Below are positions 26,322-34,496 of a stretch of DNA of 64,000 nucleotides, piece by piece. Source of the stretch: Humibacillus xanthopallidus (GTDB lineage: Bacteria; Actinomycetota; Actinomycetes; Actinomycetales; Dermatophilaceae); NCBI RefSeq assembly GCF_006717145.1, contig NZ_VFQF01000003.1:62001-126000 (forward strand). The letters are read 5' to 3'. The position numbers and the translations under genes were made by a program. The notes beneath the pieces were generated by a model. The model made no database searches. It was not told the origin of the DNA and saw only the letters and a program-made list of their open reading frames with translations. The number at the start of each line of letters is the position of its first letter. The stretch's first letter is position 1.

Positions 26322-28028
26322 ATGAGCAAGGATGAGACGGGAAGCGACGAGGTCCGGGGGCTGCCCGGATACCCGGCCAACAACTCGATCCCGAGCGGAT
26401 TCGCCCTGCCGATCCCGCTGGCGCCGGCGCCCACCCACCTCGAGGATCCCGAGCCCGCCGACCCGTGGTCGTCGACGTGGGAGGACACGTCGTGGCACAT
26501 CAGCGGCGACACCGACGAGACGACGAACGGCGCGCCCGCGTCCATCGGTGTCAACGGGGCTGAGGGAGCCGAGACCGTGGACAGCACCGACTGGACCGAC
26601 TCCTACGAGTACGGCGGCGAGTACGCCGCCGACTACGGGCAGTACGGCCAGTATGGCCAGAACGGATCGCACGTCGAGGCCGGCGACTCCGCCGCGGCCT
26701 GGACCACCGCTGATGACGGCCTGGGTGGCGCTGCGGCGCCGACCAGCTGGGAGACGTGGGAGCCGTCCGGCGGCTCGACCGAGGGGGACACGGACATGAG
26801 CACGAACCACTGGGCCGACCGGCAGCACGATGCCGACGTCGCCGACGCCTCGCAGGAGGAGTACTCCGGCTGGACGCCTGCGGGCTACTCGTCCGACGAC
26901 GTGGCGCCGACGATCGACTCCACCGACCACACCGCCGCACAGCAGGCGTATGCCGCACGGCCGGCTCTCGACCCCGACGTGGCCGCTGCCGTCGAGGAGG
27001 GGTACGTCGACCCGGCCGAGCTGGAGCGGTCGCAGGCGCTGCGCGGTCCGTCGGACCCCGACACCGGCTACGACCTCACTCCGGTGCGTTCGCGCACGGG
27101 CTCCACCGACCGGCCGAGCGCCGAGGACCTCATCACGGCCCGCTCCAAGGGCGAGCGGCAGAAGGTCAAGGCCAACTCCGGCCTGCGCAAGGCCTTCGGC
27201 CTCGGCCCGAGCGTCAAGGAGCTGCTCGAGCGCGACCGGGTCGACCGCATCGCCCGGCCGCTCAACGGCCGCAAGACGATCATGGTCATCAACACCAAGG
27301 GTGGGGGCGGCAAGACGCTCGTCACGATGATGCTGGCGAGCTACCTCGGGCGCTACCGCTCCGGGTCGGTGCTCGCGTGGGACAACAACGAGACCGAGGG
27401 CACGCTCGGCATGCGCGCCCCCTCGCAGCCGCACCACCGCACAGTCGTCGACCTGCTCGCGGCGCTGCCGCAGATCGCCCGCGACCCCAACGCCGGCACG
27501 AGCGAGCTCGAGCACTGGGTGCGCGAGCAGCGCGGCCTCAGCTTCGACGTGCTCGCCTCGGCCGACGACGACGAGGCCATGCGCATCATCGGCGAGCAGG
27601 AGTTCGAGGACCTGCACACCCAGCTCTCGAGGTTCTACCGGATGATCGTCATCGACACCGGCAACAACCGCCTCTCGCCCAACTGGCTGGCGGCGGCGGC
27701 CCGGGCCGACATGCTCGTCTTCGCGACCTCGCTCAAGGACGACACGTCGGTCGTCGCGGCGAAGAACCTCGACGCCCTCGTGACGATGGGCCGGGGCGAC
27801 CTCGTGCGCAACGCCGTGTGCGTCATCTCGCACACCTCGGCGAAGGGCAACGACGTCGGGGCCGGCGTGCACACCCGCGAGCACTTCGAGCAGTGGGTGC
27901 GTGCGGTCGTCGACATCCCCTTCGACCCGATGCTCGCCCCGGGCTTGCACCTCGACCCGCTCAAGATCGCGAAGAAGACGCACGACGCCTGTATGGAGAT
28001 GGCGGCCGTCGTCGTCGACGGTCTCTGA
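26322..28028 (+). CDS. MinD/ParA-like ATPase with long acidic N-terminal region
   Basis: 568 aa from ATG 26322 with AAGGAG nine nt upstream. Residues 1-~290 are low-complexity, acidic, rich in Gly/Ser/Thr/Tyr (YGGEYAADYGQYGQYGQNGS). The C-terminal ~250 residues form a deviant-Walker ATPase: VINTKGGGGKTLVTMM (~323), AWDNNETEGTLG, and IVIDTGNNRLSP. The architecture resembles EspI-type ATPases of type VII secretion loci and other actinobacterial MinD-like proteins, but no ESX gene is in the window. Role (positioning or secretion control) is inference. Confidence 0.82.
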   Translation: MSKDETGSDEVRGLPGYPANNSIPSGFALPIPLAPAPTHLEDPEPADPWSSTWEDTSWHISGDTDETTNGAPASIGVNGAEGAETVDSTDWTDSYEYGGEYAADYGQYGQYGQNGSHVEAGDSAAAWTTADDGLGGAAAPTSWETWEPSGGSTEGDTDMSTNHWADRQHDADVADASQEEYSGWTPAGYSSDDVAPTIDSTDHTAAQQAYAARPALDPDVAAAVEEGYVDPAELERSQALRGPSDPDTGYDLTPVRSRTGSTDRPSAEDLITARSKGERQKVKANSGLRKAFGLGPSVKELLERDRVDRIARPLNGRKTIMVINTKGGGGKTLVTMMLASYLGRYRSGSVLAWDNNETEGTLGMRAPSQPHHRTVVDLLAALPQIARDPNAGTSELEHWVREQRGLSFDVLASADDDEAMRIIGEQEFEDLHTQLSRFYRMIVIDTGNNRLSPNWLAAAARADMLVFATSLKDDTSVVAAKNLDALVTMGRGDLVRNAVCVISHTSAKGNDVGAGVHTREHFEQWVRAVVDIPFDPMLAPGLHLDPLKIAKKTHDACMEMAAVVVDGL

Positions 28029-28034
28029 CCGAAC

Positions 28035-28964
28035 GTGTCGCTCATCGCGATGACCGGCGCTGCCGGTCGCATCGCGACGGCCATCCGGCCACTGCTGATC
28101 GAGGCCGGGCACTCGCTCGTGCTGTGCGATGCGGCCGAGATGCCGGGTGTGCCGGCCACGCTTGGCGCCCCGGCCACGGCTGGCGCGCCGGGCACGGCTG
28201 GCGGGCCGGGCGAGCGGGTGGTGAGTGCCGACCTGCGTGACGTCGACGCGCACGTGGCCGCCTTCACGGGCGCCGACCTCGTCGTGCACCTCGGCGCTCT
28301 TGCCGACGAGCGACCCTGGCCCGAACTGCTCGCCGTCAACGTCGACGGCACCCGCGCGGTGTGCGAGGCGGCGCGGCTCGCCGGGGTCGACCGGCTGCTG
28401 CTCGCGAGCTCCGTGCACGCGGTCGGCTACCTGCCCGCTGACTCGACCGGGGCGCGCCGCGGTATGCCGCTGCCGGCTCCCGACACGTACTACGGGGTGA
28501 GCAAGGCGGCGGTGGAGGCACTGGGCGGGCTCTTCGCCCGTCGCTTCGCGATGACGGTCGTCAGTGCGCGCATCATGGCCTTCAGTGCTGCGCCCGTCGG
28601 CACCTACGGCCTGCACTGGTGGCTCTCGCCCGCCGACATGGTCCGGCTCGTCCTCGCCACGCTGACGACGGGCGCCGACGGGCACCACGTCGTGTGGGGT
28701 GTCTCCCGCAACACGCGCAGCCAGGTCGACCTGACGCCCGGGCTCGCCATCGGCTTCGACCCGCAGGACGACGCCGAGGTCCACGCGTGCCGGATCGAGC
28801 GGCTGGGTCCGGCGGTGTCACCCCGAGTGCTCGGTGGCGTGTTCGCCGATGACGACTACCAGCTCGGCGAGCGGCACGGCGGCCGGGCCGCCCCGCACGG
28901 CGTCAGCGCCGCCCCGCACGGCGGCTGGTCCGCCCCGCAAGACGGCGGCGCCGCCTCGAGGTAA
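28035..28964 (+). CDS. NAD-dependent epimerase/dehydratase family protein
   Basis: 309 aa, GTG start 6 bp after the previous stop. Extended SDR features: TGAAGRIATA nucleotide-binding loop at residue 7, LVVHLGALADE, LLLASSVHAVG and the active-site YYGVSK (Tyr-x-x-x-Lys near 155). It contains an unusual Gly/Ala/Pro insertion (TLGAPATAGAPGTAGGPG, ~42-60) and a tail of AAPHG/SAPQ repeats (~282-309); both look like recent simple-repeat expansions. The family includes uronate dehydrogenases; substrate not assignable. Confidence 0.85.
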   Translation: MSLIAMTGAAGRIATAIRPLLIEAGHSLVLCDAAEMPGVPATLGAPATAGAPGTAGGPGERVVSADLRDVDAHVAAFTGADLVVHLGALADERPWPELLAVNVDGTRAVCEAARLAGVDRLLLASSVHAVGYLPADSTGARRGMPLPAPDTYYGVSKAAVEALGGLFARRFAMTVVSARIMAFSAAPVGTYGLHWWLSPADMVRLVLATLTTGADGHHVVWGVSRNTRSQVDLTPGLAIGFDPQDDAEVHACRIERLGPAVSPRVLGGVFADDDYQLGERHGGRAAPHGVSAAPHGGWSAPQDGGAASR

Positions 28965-28977
28965 CTGCCGCCCCGCG

Positions 28978-29394
28978 CTAGGAGTCCTGAGCGAAGTCGC
29001 GGTAGGCCGCGGCCGCCGCCTCGAGGTAGCGCCCGATGGCGGCGCGCTCGTCCGGGGTGAAGTCCTCCGAGACGGCGTCGAGCCGCTCGAGCAGGTCGGC
29101 GAGCTGGCCCCGCACGGCGGCCTTGGCGCTCTCGGTCGGCACGAGCCGCACCCGTCGCCGGTCCGCCGGGTTGCGTTCTCGCAGAAGGTGACCCGCGGCT
29201 TCGAGCCGGTCGATGAGGTCGGTCGTCGCTGCGGGAGTGATGCCCAGGCGCGAGCTCAGCTCTCCGGGACCGAGCTGCTCGGCGGCATACGCGATGTGGC
29301 TCATGGCGGCGAGGTCGGTGGGGTGCATCGTCATGCGTCGGGCGAGGGCCGTCGTGGCCTCGGAACCGGCGGTGGCGAGGTCTCGCAGCGCCAT
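28978..29394 (-). CDS. MarR family transcriptional regulator
   Basis: 138 aa from ATG 29394, which has GGAG upstream; ATG 29448 would add 18 low-complexity residues and has no ribosome site. The winged helix is clear: LGPGELSSRLGITPAATTDL recognition region, DRLEAAGHLLRE, and the wing NPADRRRVRLVPT with the DxRxxR signature. It is divergent from a DHA2 exporter and should repress it until a ligand binds. Confidence 0.9.
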   Translation of the reverse strand: MALRDLATAGSEATTALARRMTMHPTDLAAMSHIAYAAEQLGPGELSSRLGITPAATTDLIDRLEAAGHLLRERNPADRRRVRLVPTESAKAAVRGQLADLLERLDAVSEDFTPDERAAIGRYLEAAAAAYRDFAQDS

Positions 29395-29468
29395 CGTCTC
29401 CGGGGCGTGCGGTGGGCCCCCTGGGGCGCCACTTGACGGACCTTGCATCTGGCGATTGTATGGCCCGT

Positions 29469-29484
29469 GACCGATACTACGGTC
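29469..29484. promoter_or_regulatory. candidate MarR operator
   Basis: Inverted repeat GACCG-N6-CGGTC in the short divergent region between the MarR gene and the exporter, 55 bp before the exporter start. Position fits shared control; not verified. Confidence 0.5.
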
Positions 29485-29539
29485 GTCTAACTATCAGGCA
29501 GGATGCGCCGATCCGGCCCTCGTCAGAATCGAGGTCATC

Positions 29540-31171
29540 GTGTCCGAGGACCACGCACGCCGCCGCTGGTTCGGGCTCGTCGCCATCAGCATCGCGGTCG
29601 CCCTCATCATCGTCGACTCGACGATCGTCAACGTCGCGGTGCCCAACATCGTCGCCGACCTCGGCCTCACCTCCTCGCAGGTGCAGTGGGTGCAGGAGTC
29701 CTACACCCTCGTCTTCGCCGCAACGCTGCTCATCTGGGGCGCGCTCGCCGACCGCATCGGGCGCCGGCGGATGCTGCTCCTGGGCGTCGCCGTCTTCGTC
29801 GTCGCGTCCGGGCTGGCCGCCGTCGCGACCTCCGGCGAGGCGCTCATCGGCGCCCGCATCATCCAGGGGTTCGGCGGGGCGATGATCCTGCCGACGACGC
29901 TCTCGCTCATCAACGTCGGCTTCACGGGGCGCGACCGCGGCATCGCTTTCGCCGTCTGGGGTTCCACGATCGGTGGCATGGTCGCGCTCGGGCCGCTGCT
30001 CGGAGGGTGGCTCACGACGTCCTTCTCGTGGCGGTGGGCCTTCGGCATCAACCTCCCCATCGGGCTGCTCATCGTCGCCGGCGTGCTGCTCTTCGTCGAC
30101 GAGTCGCGGGCTGACGAGGACCGGGGCATCGACTTCGTCGGCGCCCTGCTGTCGGCGGTGACCTTCGCGACCCTCGCCTTCGGGCTCATCGAGGGGCGCA
30201 CCTACGGCTGGTGGAGCAGCACGAAGCCCTTCGAGATCGGCTCGTGGACCTGGCCGTTCGCCCTCTCGCCCGTGCCGGTGGCCTTCGCCGTGACGCTGGT
30301 CGCCGGAGCGATCTTCGTCGTGCGCACGCTGCGTCGCACGGCCGCCGGGCTGCCGACCCTCTTCCGCTTCGACCTCTTCGGCATCGGCTCCTTCCGCAAC
30401 GGCAACATCGCGGCGCTCATCGTCAGCCTCGGGGAGTTCGGCATCGTCCTGTCGCTGCCGCTGTGGCTGCAGAACGTCCTCGGTTACACCGCCTTCCAGA
30501 CCGGTCTCGTCCTGCTCGGCCTCGCCATCGGCTCGTTCACGGCCAGCGGCATCTCGGCTGCCCTGAGCCGCCACCTCCAGCCCGCCGCGATGGTGCGGGC
30601 GGGCATCGTGGCCGAGATCGTCGGCATCGCGGCCCTCGGGCTCGTCATCAGCCCGACGTCGTCGTGGGTCGCTGTGGTGCCGTGCCTGTTCGTCTACGGC
30701 TTCGGGGTCGGGCTCGCGACCGCGCAGCTCACGGGCGTCGTTCTCGTCGACGTCCCGCTGCAGCGCAGCGGCGAGGGATCCGGCCTGCAGTCGACCTCGC
30801 GGCAGATCGGCTCGGCGCTCGGCATCGCCATCCTCGGCACCGTCCTCTTCACGACCGCCGCCGTGCGCCTCGACAGCGGGCTCGCCGACCTCGGCGTGCC
30901 CGAGGCGGCCCGCACGGGCATCGTCAACGCCGTCGTCGACAGCGCGGGCGGGGCGATCCCAGGGCTGTCGAGTGACCCGCGCACCGCAGCGGCGGCCCCC
31001 GTCGCGGAGCAGGCGTTCTCCGACGCCACCCGCTATGCCGCGTTCACCGCCGCCGGCTTCCTCGTCCTCGGGCTGCTCGCCACCCTGTCGCTCGGTGACC
31101 GCCCCCGCGGGCGTCACACGCAGGGGTATGCCGCCCAGGAAGGCCCCGCAGACACCCCCGCTCTGACGTAG
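29540..31171 (+). CDS. DHA2 (EmrB/QacA-type) multidrug MFS transporter
   Basis: 543 aa, GTG start, about 14 membrane helices. Family motifs: VDSTIVNVAVPNI in helix 1, WVQESYTL, the loop motif WGALADRIGRRRML, and GARIIQGFGGAMILPTTLSL. It exports toxic compounds using the proton gradient. The gene pairs with the divergent MarR regulator. A hairpin follows the stop. Confidence 0.92.
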   Translation: MSEDHARRRWFGLVAISIAVALIIVDSTIVNVAVPNIVADLGLTSSQVQWVQESYTLVFAATLLIWGALADRIGRRRMLLLGVAVFVVASGLAAVATSGEALIGARIIQGFGGAMILPTTLSLINVGFTGRDRGIAFAVWGSTIGGMVALGPLLGGWLTTSFSWRWAFGINLPIGLLIVAGVLLFVDESRADEDRGIDFVGALLSAVTFATLAFGLIEGRTYGWWSSTKPFEIGSWTWPFALSPVPVAFAVTLVAGAIFVVRTLRRTAAGLPTLFRFDLFGIGSFRNGNIAALIVSLGEFGIVLSLPLWLQNVLGYTAFQTGLVLLGLAIGSFTASGISAALSRHLQPAAMVRAGIVAEIVGIAALGLVISPTSSWVAVVPCLFVYGFGVGLATAQLTGVVLVDVPLQRSGEGSGLQSTSRQIGSALGIAILGTVLFTTAAVRLDSGLADLGVPEAARTGIVNAVVDSAGGAIPGLSSDPRTAAAAPVAEQAFSDATRYAAFTAAGFLVLGLLATLSLGDRPRGRHTQGYAAQEGPADTPALT

Positions 31172-31180
31172 CGCCGGGGA

Positions 31181-31223
31181 CGCTCACGGCACGGCGCCTC
31201 AGGGGTGTGCCGTGGCGTGAGCG
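31181..31223 (+). terminator. exporter gene terminator
   Basis: Stem CGCTCACGGCAC (31181-31192) pairs with 31207-31223 (GTGCCGTGGCGTGAGCG) with a 5-base bulge, ten bp after the exporter stop. Confidence 0.55.
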
Positions 31224-31293
31224 CGACGTGGTTGCCGGGGCGGACCCGGTTTGGCGATCCGGCGCGGCATACAGCACACTGTGTCCTTGTCAC

Positions 31294-31376
31294 GCGCGAG
31301 TGGCGGAACGGCAGACGCGCTGGCTTCAGGTGCCAGTGTCCGAAAGGGCGTGGGGGTTCAAATCCCCCCTCGCGCA
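31294..31376 (+). tRNA. leuT: tRNA-Leu (CAG)
   Basis: 83-nt type II tRNA. Acceptor GCGCGAG pairs with CTCGCGC; anticodon stem CTGGC/GCCAG holds loop TTCAGGT with anticodon CAG; a long variable arm follows; T-loop TTCAAAT. CCA is not encoded. A tRNA-Leu(CAG) follows fhaA in mycobacteria too. Confidence 0.96.
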
Positions 31377-31449
31377 CGCGATGACGAAGGGCCCCAGTTC
31401 AGGTGAACTGGGGCCCTTTCGCTGTCGGTTGGGCCCTTCGTCATCGCGT
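31376..31449. terminator. nested palindromes after tRNA-Leu
   Basis: An outer perfect 19-bp inverted repeat (31376-31394 with 31431-31449; core GATGACGAAGGGCCC) encloses an inner stem 31387-31401 with 31404-31418 (AAGGGCCCCAGTTCA). The AAGGGCCC sequence is shared by both, so the two structures exclude each other. The inner one is a likely tRNA terminator; the outer one is unexplained. The remaining stretch to 31644 holds four 12-bp tandem units (GATGGCCTTGCG type, 31537-31584) and no convincing gene. Confidence 0.7.
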
Positions 31450-31644
31450 ATGGACAGGCGGATTTGGGAGGAGCCGGAGCGAAGCGGAGGCGACGGTTCC
31501 CCCCTCGCCCACGTGCAACGACCTCGTAGCCTCGACGATGGCCTTGCGGATGGCGTTGCGGATGGCCTGACGAATGGTCTGCTCACACTGGTGGTGATTA
31601 CCCCCAATTCACGCAGACCATCGCGCAGCGCTCGAGGCGGGCGG

Positions 31645-32562
31645 TCAGGGGTGTACGACGACGTTGCCGACCTTGTGGCCGGTGTCGACCCGCTCGTGCG
31701 CGGCGGCGATGTCGACGAGGTCGTAGGCGTGGTCGACGACGACCTTCAGCGTGCCGTCAGCCACGAGCTGCAGAAGTAGCTTCGCGTCCTCGGCGCGCTC
31801 GGGTGCCGGTCCGGCCTTTACCTGGCCGTGCGCGGTGACGGTCTGCCACAGGTCGGCGACCGCGAGCAGCAGCACGCCTCCCGGACGGAGCAGGCGCTTG
31901 CCCGACGCAGGGCTCACGTTGCCGACGGTGTCGAGCACGACGTCGAAGCGCTCGCCGACCTCGTCCAACGGAGTCCGCGTGTAGTCGATCACCTGGTCGG
32001 CGCCGAGGTCGCTCACGAGCGCAGCATTGCCCCCGCTCGTGACGCCGGTGACGGTGGCTCCGAAGTGCTTGGCGAGCTGCACGGCGTTGGTGCCGATCGA
32101 ACCGGAGGCCCCGTTGACGAGCACCGACTGGCCCGGCTTCACGCCGGCCTTGTCGCGCAGGTAGAACAGCGCCGTCGTCCCGCCGAAGAGCACGGCGGCC
32201 GCGTCGTCGTGGGTCAGGCCGGCCGGCTTCTTCACGACCCGCTTCGCCTTGGCAGCCACGAGGTCGGCGTGCGCCCCCATCGAGGCGCCAGTCGTGCCGG
32301 ACACCTCGTCACCGACGGCAAGGCCGGTGACGTCAGACCCGACGGCCTCGACGACCCCCGAGAAGGAGCCCCCGAAGACCAGCCGGGCCACCGGAGCGAA
32401 CCCGCGTGGGAAGCGGGCGCCCCGGATCCGCGAGTCCGCCACCGTGACGGCCGCCGACGACACCCGGACCACCACCTCGTCGGCGCGCGGCGTCGGGGCG
32501 GCTACCTCCGCCACCCGCACGACGGCCGGCGGCCCGTAGCGATCGACGACAGCTGCTCTCAT
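31645..32562 (-). CDS. NADPH:quinone reductase-like zinc-free alcohol dehydrogenase
   Basis: 305 aa from the second of two adjacent ATG codons (32565 and 32562); AGGA is seven nt from the second. Medium-chain dehydrogenase fold without catalytic zinc cysteines: GroES-like N-domain (VFGGSFSGVVEAVGSDVTG), nucleotide-binding VNGASGSIGTNAVQLAKHFG and a late RLLRPGG. Likely reduces quinones or enones with NADPH. It is divergent from a TetR regulator, with two matching palindromes between them. Confidence 0.9.
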   Translation of the reverse strand: MRAAVVDRYGPPAVVRVAEVAAPTPRADEVVVRVSSAAVTVADSRIRGARFPRGFAPVARLVFGGSFSGVVEAVGSDVTGLAVGDEVSGTTGASMGAHADLVAAKAKRVVKKPAGLTHDDAAAVLFGGTTALFYLRDKAGVKPGQSVLVNGASGSIGTNAVQLAKHFGATVTGVTSGGNAALVSDLGADQVIDYTRTPLDEVGERFDVVLDTVGNVSPASGKRLLRPGGVLLLAVADLWQTVTAHGQVKAGPAPERAEDAKLLLQLVADGTLKVVVDHAYDLVDIAAAHERVDTGHKVGNVVVHP

Positions 32563-32571
32563 CATTTCTTC

Positions 32572-32585
32572 CTTACACCCGTAAG
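32572..32585. promoter_or_regulatory. candidate TetR operator 1
   Basis: CTTACACCCGTAAG, an imperfect palindrome differing from operator 2 at three central bases, placed just before the oxidoreductase ribosome site. Confidence 0.65.
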
Positions 32586-32607
32586 TCCCTGTCAGGGGTA
32601 CGGTAGC

Positions 32608-32621
32608 CTTACACGTGTAAG
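32608..32621. promoter_or_regulatory. candidate TetR operator 2
   Basis: CTTACACGTGTAAG, a perfect 14-bp palindrome 36 bp from operator 1. On the minus strand it lies within the spacer of a possible TTGTGA-N18-TACCGT promoter for the oxidoreductase. Confidence 0.75.
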
Positions 32622-32647
32622 TTTCACAACCCCGAAGTCGAGGTGCC

Positions 32648-33301
32648 ATGAGCGACCGCCCGGCCCTGAGCCGAGCCCGCATCGTCGACGCGGCGGCCCG
32701 GGTCGCCGACCGGCGGGGGCTGGCGGGGGTGAGCATGCGCAACGTCGGCGCCGAGCTCGGCGTCGAGGCGATGTCGCTCTACCACCACCTCTCCGGCAAG
32801 GACGACCTCCTCGACGGCCTCGCCGACTGGGTCTTCACGGGCATCGAGCTGCCCGACCTCGACCAGCCGTGGCGCCCAGCCATGAGCGAGCGGGCCGCCT
32901 CGTCACGCGCCAGGCTCGCCGCCCACCCCTGGGCTCTCGGGCTCATCGAGTCCCGCCGCAACCCCGGCCCCGCGCTGCTGCACCACCACGACACCGTGCT
33001 CGGCTGCCTGCGCACCAACGGCTTCACCGTGGCGCTCGCGGCCCACGCCTTCTCCGCGATCGACGCCTACGTCTACGGCTTCGTGCTCACCGAGCTGAAC
33101 CTTCCGATGGAGTCGGGTGAGCAGGCCGACGTGCTCGTCGCCGAGATGGCTCTGCCCGTGGGCAGCTACCCGTACCTCGCCGAGATGATGACCGAGCAGG
33201 TCCTCGGCAAGTCCTACGCCTACGCTGCCGAGTTCGACTTCGGCCTCGGCCTCATCCTCGACGGCCTCGAGGAGAGACTCGAGAAGCTCGAGGAGTCCTG
33301 A
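32648..33301 (+). CDS. TetR family transcriptional regulator
   Basis: 217 aa. N-terminal helix-turn-helix: RARIVDAAARVADRRGLAGV, then MRNVGAELGVEAMSLYHHLS with the typical SLYHHxxxKDDLLD ending. The C-domain (ALLHHHDTVLGCLRTNGFT, FSAIDAYVYGFVLTE) is of the TetR_C type. It should bind the two CTTACAC...GTAAG sites and control the divergent reductase and itself. A short CCCGTGCC/GGCACGGG hairpin at about 33,353 may end its transcript. Confidence 0.92.
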   Translation: MSDRPALSRARIVDAAARVADRRGLAGVSMRNVGAELGVEAMSLYHHLSGKDDLLDGLADWVFTGIELPDLDQPWRPAMSERAASSRARLAAHPWALGLIESRRNPGPALLHHHDTVLGCLRTNGFTVALAAHAFSAIDAYVYGFVLTELNLPMESGEQADVLVAEMALPVGSYPYLAEMMTEQVLGKSYAYAAEFDFGLGLILDGLEERLEKLEES

Positions 33302-33499
33302 GCACGCCGGTCGAGCAGGGGTGTTCGCGGGGCCGCCTCGGCGGGTACGGGGTTCCCGTGCCTCGGGGGCACGGGCGGGATGGTGCCGCCCACGCGTTGC
33401 GGCCACCACCGCACGCGTTCCCGTACCATTCCCGCTGACGAAGGCCTCCGAGATGTCGAACGACGTGCACCTTCTGTCCGAAAGGCCCGAGGTGCTGAC

Positions 33500-34426
33500 A
33501 TGAACCGCTTGCAGGAAGGGTTCGTGCTCGGCAACCGCTACCGCCTCGAGAAGCGCATCGCCTCTGGCGGCATGGCAGACGTCTGGGCCGGCATCGACGA
33601 CGTGCTCCAGCGCAACGTCGCCATCAAGATCATGCGTCCCGACGCCGACCACGAGCGGCTCTTCGCCCTGCGCTTCCGCGACGAGGCGGTCCACTCTGCG
33701 GGCCTCATGCACACCAACATCGCGACGGTCTTCGACTACGGCGAGGACGACGGCCTCGCGTTCCTCGTCCAGGAGCTCGTCGACGGTGAGCCGCTGTCCA
33801 AGATCCTCGCGGAGCGCGCCCCGCTCGACTCGGGTGAGGTGCGCTCGATCCTCGGGCAGGCCGCCCTCGCGCTCGGGGTGGCCCACGAGGCCCGGGTGGT
33901 CCACCGTGACGTCAAGCCCGCCAACATCCTCGTGCGCCCCGACGGGGTCGTGAAGCTCACCGACTTCGGCATCGCGCGCGCTCTCGACGCCAGCGGTCAC
34001 ACCCAGCACGGCGAGATGCTCGGCACACCCAACTACATCAGCCCCGAGCAGGCCCTCGGCCACGCCGCGACGGGCGCCAGCGACCTCTACGCCCTCGGCG
34101 TCGTCGGGCACGAGATGCTCTCGGGCAAGCGTCCCTTCGACCGGGGCACCCCGATCGCCACGGCCCTGTCGCACGTCAACGAGCCGCCGCCCGCGCTGCC
34201 CGACGAGATCCCCCAGGACCTGCGTGAGCTCATCGCCGACTGCCTCGAGAAGGACCCCGAGAAGCGCCCTGCCAACGCCAACGAGGTCGCGGTCCGCCTC
34301 GGCCTCGGCGACCAGGAGGCCATGGGGCTCGCGCTCGGCTTCGCGCGGGCGCTGACGAGCGCGAACGGCGACCTCGAGGACCAGCTCGCCGCGACACAGT
34401 TCATGGCGAGCCCCGTCCAGGACTGA
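33500..34426 (+). CDS. cytosolic serine/threonine kinase, PknA paralogue
   Basis: 308 aa from ATG 33500 with CGAGG nine nt upstream. Complete kinase motifs: ASGGMADVWAG, VAIKIMR, HRDVKPANILV, DFGIARA, GTPNYISPEQ. Unlike PknA and PknB it has no membrane helix and no outer domain; it ends ~45 residues after the kinase. It is clearly related to PknA of this window: both share EQALGHAATGASDLYALGVV and a similar GTPI/APVATA segment. A recent duplication that lost the sensor is likely. Substrates unknown. Confidence 0.9.
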   Translation: MNRLQEGFVLGNRYRLEKRIASGGMADVWAGIDDVLQRNVAIKIMRPDADHERLFALRFRDEAVHSAGLMHTNIATVFDYGEDDGLAFLVQELVDGEPLSKILAERAPLDSGEVRSILGQAALALGVAHEARVVHRDVKPANILVRPDGVVKLTDFGIARALDASGHTQHGEMLGTPNYISPEQALGHAATGASDLYALGVVGHEMLSGKRPFDRGTPIATALSHVNEPPPALPDEIPQDLRELIADCLEKDPEKRPANANEVAVRLGLGDQEAMGLALGFARALTSANGDLEDQLAATQFMASPVQD

Positions 34427-34496
34427 ACGCGCCTCAGGGCGCGGCGACCTACCCGTCAGGGCTGGCGCGCCCGCCGTCGCGACCTAGGCTGGAGTC

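Noticed and set aside
31537-31584. Remnant coding sequence in the 12-bp tandem (minus strand EQTIRQAIRNAIRKAIVE)
   Set aside because: The frame is short, has no start, and is bounded by stops; the pattern follows from the tandem repeat itself.
31326-31607. 93-aa minus-strand frame ending ARGDLNPHALSDTGT
   Set aside because: It reads through tRNA-Leu; the peptide is the well-known artefact of translating tRNA-Leu/Ser genes backwards.
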